Of a stretch of 64,000 nucleotides of DNA, positions 8,999 to 18,600 are shown piece after piece. A program made the translations under genes and the position numbers. The notes under the pieces are model-generated. The model was not told the origin of the DNA. It did not search any database and saw nothing but the letters and a program-made list of their open reading frames with translations. The DNA lies in contig CANJKZ010000922.1 in NCBI GenBank assembly GCA_947471745.1, positions 3,719,001-3,783,000 on the forward strand, given 5' to 3'. Each line of letters opens with the position of its first letter. The first letter of the stretch is position 1. The DNA is from Closterium sp. Naga37s-1. Taxonomy: Eukaryota; Streptophyta; Zygnematophyceae; Desmidiales; Closteriaceae.

Positions 8999-11055
8999 TT
9001 GAGGCGTCGCCTGTGGCGCCGGCCTGTGGCATCGCCGGCGGTCGACAAGGCGCCAAGCTCGTCGACCAGGATGGGAAGCCGTCGATGACAGGGGAGCCGG
9101 TCGAACAGGAGGCATCAGTAGGGGTGCATTCGACAGGGGAGCTGTCTAAGTCAGCACGAGGTGAGCAGCTGGTCGAAGGTTCGAAGCAGCAGCTGGCCAT
9201 CAACGAAGAAGGGGAGCTGTCGGCAGGAGAAGAATCCACCGACAGCGACGTGGTAGAGGTGCCGATCACGAAGCCTGAGCTGCGACGCACAGGTCGGGCT
9301 CGACGGCCACCGGAGCGGCTGAGCTTCTACGCCTGTCTGCCACCAGCTGCCTTCACCACTAAGTACGACTTGTTGTACGACGACGCCGAGGAGGATGACG
9401 AACTGCCAGAGCTCGACCCCGACATGCACGCAGACCCCGAACACCGCTGGGACATCGCCACAATGACGGTAAAGGAGGCGCTGGCGAGCTGGAAGGGGAA
9501 GGCGGTGAAAGCCGCCATGGAAGAAGAGATCCGCAGCCTCGTCGGCATGGGCAATTGGGAGCTGGTCGAACGCCCACGCGGGGTGAACATCATGAAGAAC
9601 CGGTGGGTGCTGACGACCAAGTACCGCCTCGACGACACCGTCGAGCGCGAGAAGGCGAGGCTGGTCGTGAAGGGCTTCACGCAGGTGTACGGTGCCGACT
9701 ACGACGAGACGTACTCACCGGTGAGCAGCTACGTCACGCTGAGGATTTTCCTCAGCATCGTCGCCGCCCTCGACCTCAACCTGATGCAGCTCGACATGAA
9801 AAACGCTTTCCTGCAGAGCAAGCTCGATAGGGTGCTCTACATGTACCAGCCGGACTACTTCGATGATGGGACTAGCTGGGTGTGTAAGCTGCTGAAGAGC
9901 CTCTACGGGCTGAAGCAGTCTCCGCTGCTGTGGTACAGGGCCTTTGACGGAGTGCTGCTGGGCGCCGGCTGGAAGAAGAGCCAGGTCGACGAGGCGCTCT
10001 ACTTCAAGGCCAGCGACAACGGAGTGACCTGCTGGATGCTGATCTACGTCGACGACCTGCTCGCCGCCAGCAGCAGCCCCGCGATGTTGAAGGAGCTAAA
10101 GCAGCTGTTGGAGGATGCCTTCGAGCTGCGCGAGATTTCGCCAGTCGTCAAGTACCTCGGGCTGGAGATCGTGCGCGACAGGCCAGTGAGGAAGCTGTGG
10201 CTTCACCAGCAGGGCTACGCCGATAAGCTGCGCAGGCGCTTCATCGACGATGAGCAGGGCGGTCGGGTCCCAAAGACGCCGGTCTCGGTCGATGCCTACA
10301 CCGAGGTGACATTCGACGACGAGGAGGCGCAGGAGCGCGAGGAGGAGGAGTACCGGCAGAAAGTTGGCTCACTGCAATTTGCGGCGACAACGACGAGGCC
10401 GGACATCGCGTTTGCCTGCAGCAAGCTGGGGAGCGGCCTCACGGTGAGGAGCAACCAGCATTGGCACGAGGTCGACCGCTGCCTTGCCTACCTCGCTGAC
10501 ACCCGCGATACCGCCCTGGAGTTCGGCGGAGAACCAGAGTCGCTGGAGCTGATCGGCTATGTGGACGCTGACGACGCGAGAGACAAGCAGAAGCGGACGA
10601 GCACGAGCGGCTACGTGTTCGTCTACGGAGGGGCCGCCGTTTCCTGGTCGAGCTCACGCATCAAGTGCGCGACATTGTCATCGACAGAGTCGGAGTACGT
10701 TGCGGCCACAGATGCGGGCAAGGAGGGACGCAGACTTCGTTTCCTCCTTGCGGAATTCAAGCTGCTCAACGCTGGGAAGCCGACCATCCTTCGCGTCGAC
10801 AACAAATCGGCAATTGCGGTCGCTGAAGGCTTGGGGCTGACGGGCAACCTCAAGCACATGGAGCGACGCTATGCCTGGCTGCAGCACGTGGTGAGGCGCG
10901 GGAAGTTCGTACTAAGGTACATCCCGACCACCGAGCAGCCGACAGACTTCCTGACGAAGGCGCTGCATTTTCCGGCTTTCAACCGGTGTTCTGTCGCCAT
11001 CGGCCAAGTTCGCCTGGATGACGTCGGCGACGGCGACGATGATGTGCAGCAGTAG
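8999..11055 (+). CDS. Copia A pol, C-terminal half: reverse transcriptase and RNase H
   Basis: The frame is open from the B1 right junction to a TAG at 11053-11055. After an acidic linker come the RT fingers (NRWVLTTKYRLDD, VVKGFTQVYGADYDETYSPV), the catalytic LDMKNAFLQ Asp, and YVDD with Tyr at 10045 and Asp codons at 10051 and 10054. Then come the connection (TTRPDIAFA) and RNase H with YVDADDARD, SSTESEYVAATDAGKE, VDNKSAIAVAE and TEQPTDFLTKAL. The length is normal for copia RT-RNase H. It joins in frame to 1-1605 once B1 is discounted. All catalytic residues appear present, so this half could have been functional. Confidence 0.9.
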
Positions 11056-11174
11056 GTGCCGTGCCTTTCTGCACGGCTGGTGCGGTGACGGCGTGCTGTG
11101 TAAGGGGTGCACGCCGAGTACGAGTTTTCTCCGTAGTGTGCTGCCGTGTGGGCTGGGGGCCCAAGCGTGAGCGT

Positions 11175-12166
11175 GGCAGGGGAGTGTTAACGGGAGTGAA
11201 GTGTTGGCCCCGCCCTCGCTTGGGCAATGCCGACGACTTGGTCAAATGTACGGGAATAGCAGCCGACCATCTGCAGTGGGAGAGCTGCTCGACACGCTTC
11301 GTCGAGCTGCAGGGGACCGCTGTGGTGTTGCTGTCGACCAGGGAGTTCGACAGCTGCAACTGACTGGTCTGGGCGACGGGTGGAGCCGTCGACCAGGAGG
11401 GACAGTTCGAATGGGAGGTCGACGGAGCAATCCGTCGACCTGCGGTTCGACCAGGAGGTCGACGAAGCTGTCCGTCGACCTGACAAGTGAGCAGCGGTCG
11501 ACGAGGGGAGCTCGGCGACAACAGCTGACAGTTCTGGTCGACGGAAGGGGTCCGTCGACCAGGGGGTAGCTCGACGGGAGCTATGGTTGACCAAGGGGCA
11601 TCTGGTGGTCGTCCAGGACGACCGGGAAATCCGCTCGGCGAGTTCTGCGGAGGCACGCGAACGTCGTCGAGGTCGCGATGGCGAAGGTAACTTCGGGTTG
11701 GTATCCCGAAGTCGATGTGGCTCGTCACGCGCAGACAATAGCCGACGGATGCAAGTCGGGCCAATCGTCTGCGCGCATCTGTGAGCGTGCGCACTGCTGT
11801 CTTCTACGGGGCAACGCTGGACAGTCGCTCTGCTGCAGCGTTGGCACACCGTCGACTTGCTGTGTTGGCAGGTCGCCTTTCTGCAGTGCTGGCGCGGCTC
11901 CTCTACGCAACGCTGGCAGGCGGTCGACCATGCTGTGCTGTCTGTCGACCAGGATAGCTGCAGAGTTGCTAGGTGCCTGATGTAGTCATCCTTGTCATTG
12001 CTTGTTGTACAATTCTGTAACTCCAACTTTGCTAGTGAAACTCTTGCCAATTTCTCCCGTGATTGTGCAAGCACCAAGGAACTAGGCAAAGTTACGATCA
12101 CCTCATAGTAGTTCGTGCCAACCCCATAGTCTAGCTCACTACCGTTGTAGAGTTTATCTCCTCACA
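11175..12166 (+). repeat. Polypurine tract and 3' LTR of copia A (right end uncertain)
   Basis: The purine run GGCAGGGGAG (11175-11184) is followed at 11185 by TGTTAACGGGAG, a typical copia LTR start. The best CA end before sequence character changes is CTCCTCACA at 12166, giving about 982 bp; without the 5' LTR this cannot be proven. The LTR holds about twelve GTCGAC palindromes between 11330 and 11950. Frames across it have no recognisable product. Confidence 0.6.
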
Positions 12167-12204
12167 GGGGACGGGAGTGGGTAAGAGGAAGGGTAGGATA
12201 CAGG

Positions 12205-12342
12205 GAAGCGGAGCGAAGGGGAGTGGGGAAAGGGGAGAGGGAGGTTGAAAGCGAAGGGGAATGGGGTAAGGGGAGAGGGAGGTTGAAAGCGAAGGGGAAT
12301 GGGGTAAGGGGAGAGGGAGGTTGAAAGCGAAGGGGAAAGGGA
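12205..12342. repeat. 38-bp purine-rich tandem repeat, about 3.5 copies
   Basis: The phrase GGAGGTTGAAAGCGAAGGGG recurs every 38 bp (12240, 12278, 12316) with AATGGGGTAAGGGGAGAG between. It directly precedes the 30-bp array. Confidence 0.8.
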
Positions 12343-12348
12343 AGGGAG

Positions 12349-12588
12349 TTCCTTGGATCCCTCTTGTACGCCCAGTGGTTCCTTGGATCCCTCTTGTACG
12401 CCTAGTGGTTCCTTGGATCCCTCTTGTACGCCTAGTGGTTCCTTGGATCCCTCTTGTACGCCTAGTGGTTCCTTGGATCCCTCTTGTACGCCTAGTGGTT
12501 CCTTGGATCCCTCTTGTACGCCTAGTGGTTCCTTGGATCCCTCTTGTACGCTTAGTGGTTCCTTGGATCCCTCATGTACGCCTAGTGG
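12349..12588. repeat. 30-bp minisatellite, 8 head-to-tail copies
   Basis: Units begin TTCCTTGGATCCCTCTTG and end TACGCCTAGTGG; eight abutting copies differ at only a few bases. Because 30 is divisible by 3, several frames on both strands stay open and read as decapeptide repeats. There are no spacers, so it is not a CRISPR array. Confidence 0.92.
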
Positions 12589-13060
12589 TCCTGAAGTGTG
12601 CGGAGGTGGGGTAGAATGGGGCACAGGACAGGAAGGTAACGAGAAAGGAAAGGAGCAAGTGCAGCAGCAGGGAAGAAGATGCTCGTTTGGCCCTTTTTGT
12701 ACACTCAAAGGTTCTCAAGGGGGCGGAGAAAGGGGCAGATGACAGGAAGGGTAAGGGTCAAGAGAAGCAGCATGAGGCAGCATGGAAAGGTGGAAGAAGA
12801 GGTTGCTTGTGTCGTTTTTGTATGCCCATACATGTGTCGACTAGAATTATTATTTAGTGCAAGGGCGGTGAGAGCTGGGGACTGGCACAAAAAGGCACTC
12901 TTTCCCTCATCGCTCCCTCACAGCTGCAAAACCACTTTGTTTGGACGTCAGGTGGCAAGAGGTCAATTGTGCACAACACACGCTACGCTGTCAATGTTTT
13001 GGGTTGTGTCTCCTGTGACCACACACTGAAGTGTGCCTTCCAGGCCCACCAAATAGAGAT
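12589..13060. other. Intergenic DNA, no gene recognised
   Basis: Purine-rich, then mixed sequence between the minisatellite and the tRNA gene. Short open frames have no recognisable motif. On the tRNA-coding strand the first run of four T lies about 130 bp past the tRNA end. Confidence 0.5.
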
Positions 13061-13132
13061 TCCGTTGCCGGGACTTGAACCCGGGTCTCTCGGGTGAGAG
13101 CCGAGTATCCTAACCAACTAGACTACAACGGA
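13061..13132 (-). tRNA. tRNA-Glu (anticodon CTC)
   Basis: On the minus strand, 72 nt fold as a complete cloverleaf. The acceptor stem TCCGTTG pairs with CAACGGA. The anticodon stem CTCGG/CCGAG encloses CTCTCAC with anticodon CTC. The T arm CCGGGTTCAAGTCCCGG carries the B-box. There is no intron and no encoded CCA, as expected for a eukaryotic nuclear tRNA. No strong oligo-T terminator is seen close downstream, so activity is not certain. It lies between the LTR of element A and the first SBP2-like fragment cluster. Confidence 0.95.
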
Positions 13133-13731
13133 TGTGTCAGGTACTACAGTTTCCCCTCATGCTCTCTGATTTTCACCTAGTGCTGAAGACATCAACAATG
13201 GATAAGCCACTCAGGGGACTGCCATGTCAACCCACAAACTGACTGTAGTTGTCTCGGTTTGACTCATGGTTCTCCTCCACCATCTCCCCCCCTCTTGCTT
13301 TAGCCACTACCCTCTCCACCTCTCCCCCTCTCCCCCTCGCGCTTGCTCCACTACCCCATCTCTCCCTCTTGTGCCCACGGCACCCCCTACCATCTCCCCC
13401 TCACCAGGAATTTGGTGCCCCCATAGCTTACCTGGTAATTCCCTAAAAGGCACACACCGCCCCCACAGCTTACCTGGTGATTCCCTACAAGGCACACACC
13501 GCCCCCACAGCTTACCTGGTAAAAGGCGTGGAAGAGGACGGGTGCATCTTGAGGGTCGGATGGGCGTCAATGATGCGAGTGAAGGCAGATACCTGCACGA
13601 CGGTGGTGTGTGGTGGTGGGTGGTCGTGTGCGATGGTGGGTGGTAACGGAAGATGGTGATGGGCATTAGTGAAGGGGAATATGTGAAGGGACATGTGTGA
13701 TGTGAATGGGCATGTGTGAATGGGCATGTGT
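13133..13731. repeat. Intergenic DNA with a short 42-bp repeat (about 13424-13520)
   Basis: Mostly pyrimidine-rich sequence without a supported gene. Around 13424-13520 a 42-bp unit containing CCCCCACAGCTTACCTGGT is repeated two to three times. On the minus strand it reads ACCAGGTAAGCTGTGGGGG, which resembles a splice donor, but no coding context is visible. Confidence 0.5.
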
Positions 13732-14012
13732 GAAGCAACATGGGTGGATAGGCATGTGAAGCAACATGGGTGGATGGGCATGTGAAGTGACATGGGTGGA
13801 TGGGCATGTGAAGCGACATGGGTGGATGGGCATGTGAAGCGACATGGGTGGATGGGCATGTGAAGCGACATGGGTGGATGGGCATGGGTAACTGGGCATG
13901 GTAACTGGGCATGGTAACTGGGCATGGGTAGCTGGGCATGGTTAGTGGGCATGGGCATGGTTAGTGGGCATGGTTAGTGGGCATGGTTAGTGGGCATGGT
14001 TAGTGGGCATAA
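13732..14012. repeat. 26-bp repeat passing into 13-bp repeats
   Basis: About six units of GAAGCGACATGGGTGGATGG plus GCATGT (26 bp) give way to 13-bp units GGTAACTGGGCAT and then GGTTAGTGGGCAT. The phrase GGGCATG is common to all, suggesting one array that changed its unit length. Confidence 0.8.
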
Positions 14013-14015
14013 CAC

Positions 14016-14068
14016 TCACCGCATGTGCCATGTGTCCCAGAGCCTGCCGACAGCAGCCCACGGCAAGG
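14016..14068 (-). pseudogene. SBP2-like copy 1, gamma block (VALSR-type) remnant
   Basis: The minus strand reads VGCCRQALGHMAHA, then GTGAGT. It aligns with the VALSRGRLAK block at 21947-22005 and with the FALxRKALGR segment of the SBP2 L7Ae domain (family knowledge). The GTGAGT just after the block looks like a splice donor. It is downstream, on the minus strand, of three beta blocks, the order expected for the gene. Confidence 0.5.
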
Positions 14069-14167
14069 TGATCCTCCTTGGGGGTGCGAGGGGGGTTGCG
14101 AGGGACAAGTGGAGCCCTCCCACCCTCCTTTCCTCCTACCCACACCCACCCCCCTCTCCTCCTCTCA

Positions 14168-14221
14168 CCTGCCCACAGCAACTCTCCTACGCAGATGGCC
14201 AGCACCTCGCACTTAACAACT
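14168..14221 (-). pseudogene. SBP2-like copy 1, beta block (KCVVLAP-type), third and most diverged
   Basis: The minus strand reads VKCEVLAICVGELLWA and is followed by GGTGAG. It lines up with the better-preserved KCVVLAPNVEEV at 15967-16025, including the sequence at the donor-like end. Divergence makes it a fragment. Confidence 0.45.
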
Positions 14222-14382
14222 CTAACCCTTCCTCTCACCTCCCATCCATACCTTCCCCTCATCTTTCTCATCTCACCTTCCCCAGGCGCCTTTTCCCCTC
14301 CCCATTGGGTACATTTGGCCTTTCCACTGCATAACGCCTACCCCACCCATGCGCCTTCCACCATCATCCCCCCCCCCCCTCA

Positions 14383-14434
14383 CCTGCCCCATACACCTCC
14401 TCCACAGTAGCTGCCACCACCACACACTTGCCTC
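14383..14434 (-). pseudogene. SBP2-like copy 1, beta block, second copy
   Basis: The minus strand reads AKCVVVAATVEEVYGA followed by CAGGTGAGG. The residues KCVV and VEEV match the other beta blocks. It is separated from the first beta block by the 1.5-kb polypyrimidine satellite. Confidence 0.55.
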
Positions 14435-14455
14435 TCCAGCGCCACCCATCATTAA

Positions 14456-15960
14456 CCCACCCTCACCTCCCTCCCCTCACGTCCCTCCCCTCGCCTACAC
14501 CTCCCCTCACCTCCCTCCCCTCACCTCCCTCCCCTCACCTCCCTTCCCTCACCTACCCCTCCCCTCACCTCCCTCCCCTCACCTCCCTCCCCTCACCTCC
14601 CTCCCCTCGCCTACCCCTCCCCTCACCTCCCTCCCCTCACCTCCCTCCCCTCGCCTCCCTCCCCTCGCCTACCCCTCCCCTCACCTCCCTCCCCTCACCT
14701 CCCTCCCCTCACCTCCCCCTCCCCTCACCTCCCTTCCCTCACCTCCCTCCCCTCGCCTACCCCTCCCCTCGCCTACCCCTCCCATAACCACCCTCCCCTC
14801 ACCTCCCTCCCCTCACCTCCCTCCCCTCACCTCCCTCCCCTCACCTCCCTCCCTTCACCTCTCTCCCTTCACCTACCCCTCCCCTCACCTCCCTCCCCTC
14901 CCCTCCCTCCCCTCCCCTCACCTCCCTCCCCTCACCTCCCTCCCCTCACCTCTCTCCCCTCACCTACCCCTCTCCTCACCTCCCTCTCCTCACCTCCCTC
15001 CCCTCACCTCCCTCCCCTCACCTCTCTCCCTTCACCTACCCCTCCCCTCACCTCCCTCCCCTCACCTCCCTCCCCTCACCTCCCTCCCCTCACCTCCCTC
15101 CCCTCACCTCTCTCCCCTCACCTACCCCTCCCCTCACCTCCCTCTCCTCACCTCCCTCCCCTCACCTCTCTCCCCTCACCTCTCTCCCCTCACCTCTCTC
15201 CCCTCACCTCCCTCCCCTCACCTCCCTCCCCTCACCTCCCTCCCCTCACCTCTCTCCCCTCACCTACCCCTCCCCTCACCTCCCTCCCCTCACCTCTCTC
15301 CCCTCACCTCCCTCCCCTCACCTCCCTCCCCTCACCTCTCTCCCCTCACCTACCCCTCCCCTCATCTCCCTCCCCTCACCTCTCTCCCCTCACCTCCCTC
15401 CCCTCACCTCCCTCCCCTCACCTCTCTCCCCTCACCTCCCTCCCCTCACCTCCCTCCCCTCACCTCCCTCCCCTCACCTCTCTCCCCTCACCTCCCTCCC
15501 CTCACCTCTCTCCCCTCACCTCTCTCCCCTCACCTCTCTCCCCTCACCTCCCTCCCCTCACCTCCCTCCCCTCGCCTACCCCTCCCCTCACCTCCCTCCC
15601 CTCGCCTACCCCTCCCCTCACCTCCCTTCCCTCACCTCCCTCCCCTCGCCTACCCCTCCCCTCGCCTACCCCTCCCATAACCACCCTCCCCCCACCTACC
15701 TCCCCTAACCTGCCTCCCCTCCCCTCACCTCCCTCCCCTCACCTCCCTCCCCTCACCTCCCTCCCCTCCCCTCCCTCCCCTCCCCTCACCTCCCTCCCCT
15801 CACCTCCCTCCCCTCCCCTCCCTCCCCTCCCCTCACCTCCCTCCCCTCACCTCCCTCCCCTCACCTCCCTCCCCTCACCTCCCTCCCCTCACCTCTCTCC
15901 CCTCACCTCTCTCCCCTCACCTCTCTCCCCTCACCTCCCTCCCCTCACCTCCCTCCCCTC
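14456..15960. repeat. 14-bp polypyrimidine satellite (CTCACCTCCCTCCC)n
   Basis: About 1.5 kb of near-perfect CCTCCCTCCCCTCA units with interspersed TACCCCTCCCCTC variants. The plus strand is almost all pyrimidine, so triplex or G-quadruplex structure is possible. The minus strand carries GAGGTGAGGGG once per unit, the same donor-like sequence that ends the flanking beta blocks. A 443-codon frame through it (14349-15680) is only repeat read-through. Confidence 0.9.
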
Positions 15961-15966
15961 ACCTAC

Positions 15967-16025
15967 CCCAGGCAGGCACCTCCTCCACGTTAGGCGCCAG
16001 CACCACACACTTGGCCCTCCCACTG
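15967..16025 (-). pseudogene. SBP2-like copy 1, beta block, best-preserved copy
   Basis: The minus strand reads SGRAKCVVLAPNVEEVPAW followed by GGGTAGGTGAGG. KCVVLAPNVEEV corresponds to the KCVIISPNCEKI segment of SBP2, the start of the L7Ae RNA-binding fold. A GCGCAG acceptor-like site lies just before the block on the minus strand. The reading frame is clean within the block. Confidence 0.65.
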
Positions 16026-16081
16026 CGCACCGCACGCGGCGGACATGAGGAAACACAAGGAAATGTCCAACAGCCTTGCCC

Positions 16082-16115
16082 ACCTGCGCCACCTCCTTCA
16101 ACCCCGCTAGCATGC
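16082..16115 (-). pseudogene. SBP2-like copy 1, GLKEV block
   Basis: The minus strand reads LAGLKEVAQ followed by GTGGGC, a possible donor. In SBP2 the corresponding GLREV segment lies a few residues before the KCVII segment, and here it lies just upstream of the best beta block. A roughly 60-nt GTGGGC...GCGCAG gap could be a short intron, although the phases do not join cleanly. Confidence 0.5.
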
Positions 16116-16259
16116 ACCACCTCATCGCTCCCTGCTCCTGTGCGTCGTTGCGGGGGGGATGGGGAGGGAGAGGGGGATGGGGAGGGAGAGGGGGATGCAG
16201 GGGATGCGCCGCCTCATAGCTTTCATCCACCCCTCCACAGCGCGTCTCCACGGACCCTC

Positions 16260-17700
16260 TCTCGCGCATGCCCTCTCACACCTTTCCCCCGTTTTTCCCC
16301 CTTTCCCGCCCGTCCCCACCAGTCCCCACCCCTCCGCCCGCGCCTTCTCCTCTCTTCCGCCCTCCTGCCCCCCGTTCTCCCACCCCTCGCTTCATTTCCG
16401 CCAAACCCAGACCAAACGCGCTAGTATCCACCTATTCCCCTCCCCTCCCTGCGACTCCCCTCCCCGTTCCGCCTCCCCTTCCCCCTCCGCGCGGCCGCCC
16501 GTCATTTCTGGGCCCATCCACGCTCAAACCGATTTCCGCGGGCTCTCGCGGAGGCGGCGGTAGAGGCGCGCGTGCAGCAGGAATGGCAGCGGTAGCCGCG
16601 GGGGCGGCGTCGGTGGCGACGGCGAGGAAGTGGTCCAGGCGGAGCGCGACCGGCGCGGGCTTCCACCGCCTCTTCGCGCCAGTGCCGGCGCCGCCGCTCC
16701 AGCCTGTGGTGCTCACAGCGACGGTGCTGTTTCCGCCACTGCAGCCGCCGGAAGCCTCGCCTGCGCGCCCGTGCTTCCCCCATCCGCCATTGCCGCTGCT
16801 CCTCGCGCCTCTGATGTAGCGGTTCTTCTTGCTCTTGTCATCTAGTGTCGCTCTGTCTGTCCCTGTTTCGTTGTCTACTGTCGTTCTGTCTGTCAAATTT
16901 TCGTCGCCCTGTCTGTCACGGTTTTGTCGCCGTCCGTTGCGCTCTCGTCACCCTGTCTGACGCTTCGACGCGATCTCTATCGAGCCACTATCTGGTGCCC
17001 CACTGACGGGTCCCCCTGTCCTGTGACTCCAGCCTAGCCAGCAGCCCGCAAATGGTGGCCTGACACAATTTGGCCTGACACAATTTGGCCTGACACAAAA
17101 TGAGTGATTTGTTATGAGTGGGAGGGTTTCCCGAAAGAACTGAAATGCACTAAAATTTGAAAGCTGAAGAGTGCTACTGAATGTCCAATGAATGTTCAAA
17201 ACGAGATGATACAGGCAGAGTCGAGCTAGGCGAGGACCTTGGGGTAGCTAGGTTCGGAAGCGTCGCGAAAGGTACGGTGGCGACTCGGAAGTGGTTCAGC
17301 GCGAACTTTTAGGCCGAACCAGCTGACGCAAGCACCTCGGAACACACTCGCTAAAGGAATCCTTCAGAAACATATTACACACCTACAGAAACTGATTACA
17401 CTACTTTATAGATAACGTGAAGAACCAGGTTCTATGTAGAATGATAAAATAAAAACAATAATTCTCTCTACAGGATACAATTTCAATTGCCAATTTAAAA
17501 TATCACGATAAATTATTCAGGCGCTGCAACACATATGAACGAACCTAGCTAGCGCAGTACATCTACCTGATTTATTAATGCCAGTAACTGTACGTATCTT
17601 TACACTTCGTGAAGGGGCACACAACCCAAGCTGCATGCCATGATTGGGTTGTTGGAAATTCTCCCTTGTGGCAGGACTCTGCGTTTGACTGCAGTACGTA
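16260..17700 (-). repeat. Module X, copy 1 (head of SBP2-like locus)
   Basis: A segment also found at 23800-24500, 42720-43960 and 55712-59230, always just upstream (minus strand) of SBP2-like blocks. Conserved minus-strand pieces are GNGGWGKHGRAG (about 16761-16790) and GAKRRWKPAPVALRLDHF (16625-16680), then noncoding sequence with ATCGAGCCACTAT and CAGCTGACGC landmarks. It could be an N-terminal exon plus upstream region of the same gene, or a dispersed repeat. I do not recognise a known family. Confidence 0.5.
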
Positions 17701-18416
17701 TTGCGGCTTCCTAGAGGAAAGATTGGGAGTGAGATGGTGGTGGGAGTGAGATAGTAGTGGGAGTGAGATGGTGGTGCGAGTGAGATGGTGGTGGGAGAGT
17801 GGTGGTGAGAGTGAGATGGTGGGGGCAGAATGGGGTGGATTGAGTTCTCTTCACGGCAGTACCAACTGGTTGGACTGATGCTGCCCTGGCAGTGCAAGCG
17901 CTGCCCGCTTCGACGGCACAAAGGGAGGCCTGCGACGGCACAAAGGGGTTTCAAGTCCTGACAGGGAGGGAGGAAAGGTTAATGAGTGAGGGTCAACTAT
18001 TTTGGAGTCAAAATCTAATATTACCTCAAGCCTGAGGGAGGAGAGGTTAAGTGAGGGTCATGGCCAGGGTTGAGTCGACTCGACACTCCCCACTCACACC
18101 CTCCCCATTCCAAATTCCACCTTATTCTTCTGCATTTCTTCCGCCACGCCACCAATGTCAGTGCTCACCCTCATGCACGCACTACCCCCACTAAATTACT
18201 TCTTGTTGATAGAGCCATGATCAGTAACACACACACTTTAAGTCGATTCACGTGACAGGAACGAGGATCTATAACATACACACTTGTTCCGTTCCCCTCA
18301 CCCCCCTTCCCTCCACCTGCCTGGTCACATGGCTTTACCTCGACCAATCCTTCATTCCCCACTGCAGCCAGTAATCTACTAAGCACAGCCAACCACCACC
18401 CCACCTTCACCTGCAC
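17701..18416. other. Noncoding DNA with GGGAGTGAGATGGTGGT microsatellite
   Basis: 17725-17825 is a run of GTGGGAGTGAGATGGTG. The same run follows module X at 44045-44080 and 59190-59255, so it belongs to the duplicated unit. 17830-18416 is AT-richer than its surroundings and holds no recognisable gene. Confidence 0.5.
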
Positions 18417-18468
18417 TCACCTTGGCCAGGGCGTCGTCTTGAGAGAGCCACAACCACAAAAATGCCCC
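18417..18468 (-). pseudogene. SBP2-like copy 2, gamma block, distal copy
   Basis: The minus strand reads FLWLWLSQDDALAK followed by GTGAGTGCAGGTG. Aligned with 21947-22005 (IPVLVALSRGRLAK followed by GTGACTGCAGG), it is a diverged second copy. The two were about 0.1 kb apart before copia C inserted between them. Confidence 0.55.
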
Positions 18469-18521
18469 ATGCAATACCACCTACCCCCCCATTCCCACCT
18501 CAATGTGTGTTACCTAATAGC

Positions 18522-18600
18522 TGTCAAACATATGTTTATATGTTATAGTTTAGGTAGGCTTTAGTGGGGTACTCACTGTAGGGTACAACCCCTTAGGTTT
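18522..18600 (+). repeat. Truncated 5' LTR of copia C (79 of about 135 bp)
   Basis: TGTCAAACATATGTTTATAT onward matches 21775-21853, then breaks at CCTTAGGTTT into pol sequence coding for YRLFPYR. Little or no homology is seen at the junction. Confidence 0.9.

Larger units (their letters stand above)
1..12166 (+). mobile_element. Ty1/copia retrotransposon A, 3' portion, split by element B1
   Basis: The window opens inside a copia pol gene: protease and integrase at 1-1605, reverse transcriptase and RNase H at 8999-11055, then a purine tract and a 3' LTR from 11185. The two pol halves are separated by element B1, flanked by the 5-bp duplication GAGCC (1601-1605 and 8994-8998). Removing B1 plus one duplicate joins the halves in the same frame without a stop, so A was probably coding-competent when B1 landed. 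The 5' LTR and gag lie outside the window. Its pol is a different lineage from the short-LTR copia elements nearby. Confidence 0.88.

Noticed and set aside
12349-12588. Regular 30-bp repeats (and the 32-bp repeats at 53327-53806) as a CRISPR array
   Set aside because: Units abut head to tail with no unique spacers, no cas genes are near, and the genome is eukaryotic.
14349-15680. 443-codon proline/serine/leucine frame as a structural protein gene
   Set aside because: It is read-through of a 14-bp polypyrimidine satellite with no stop codons; no start context, domain or splice structure.
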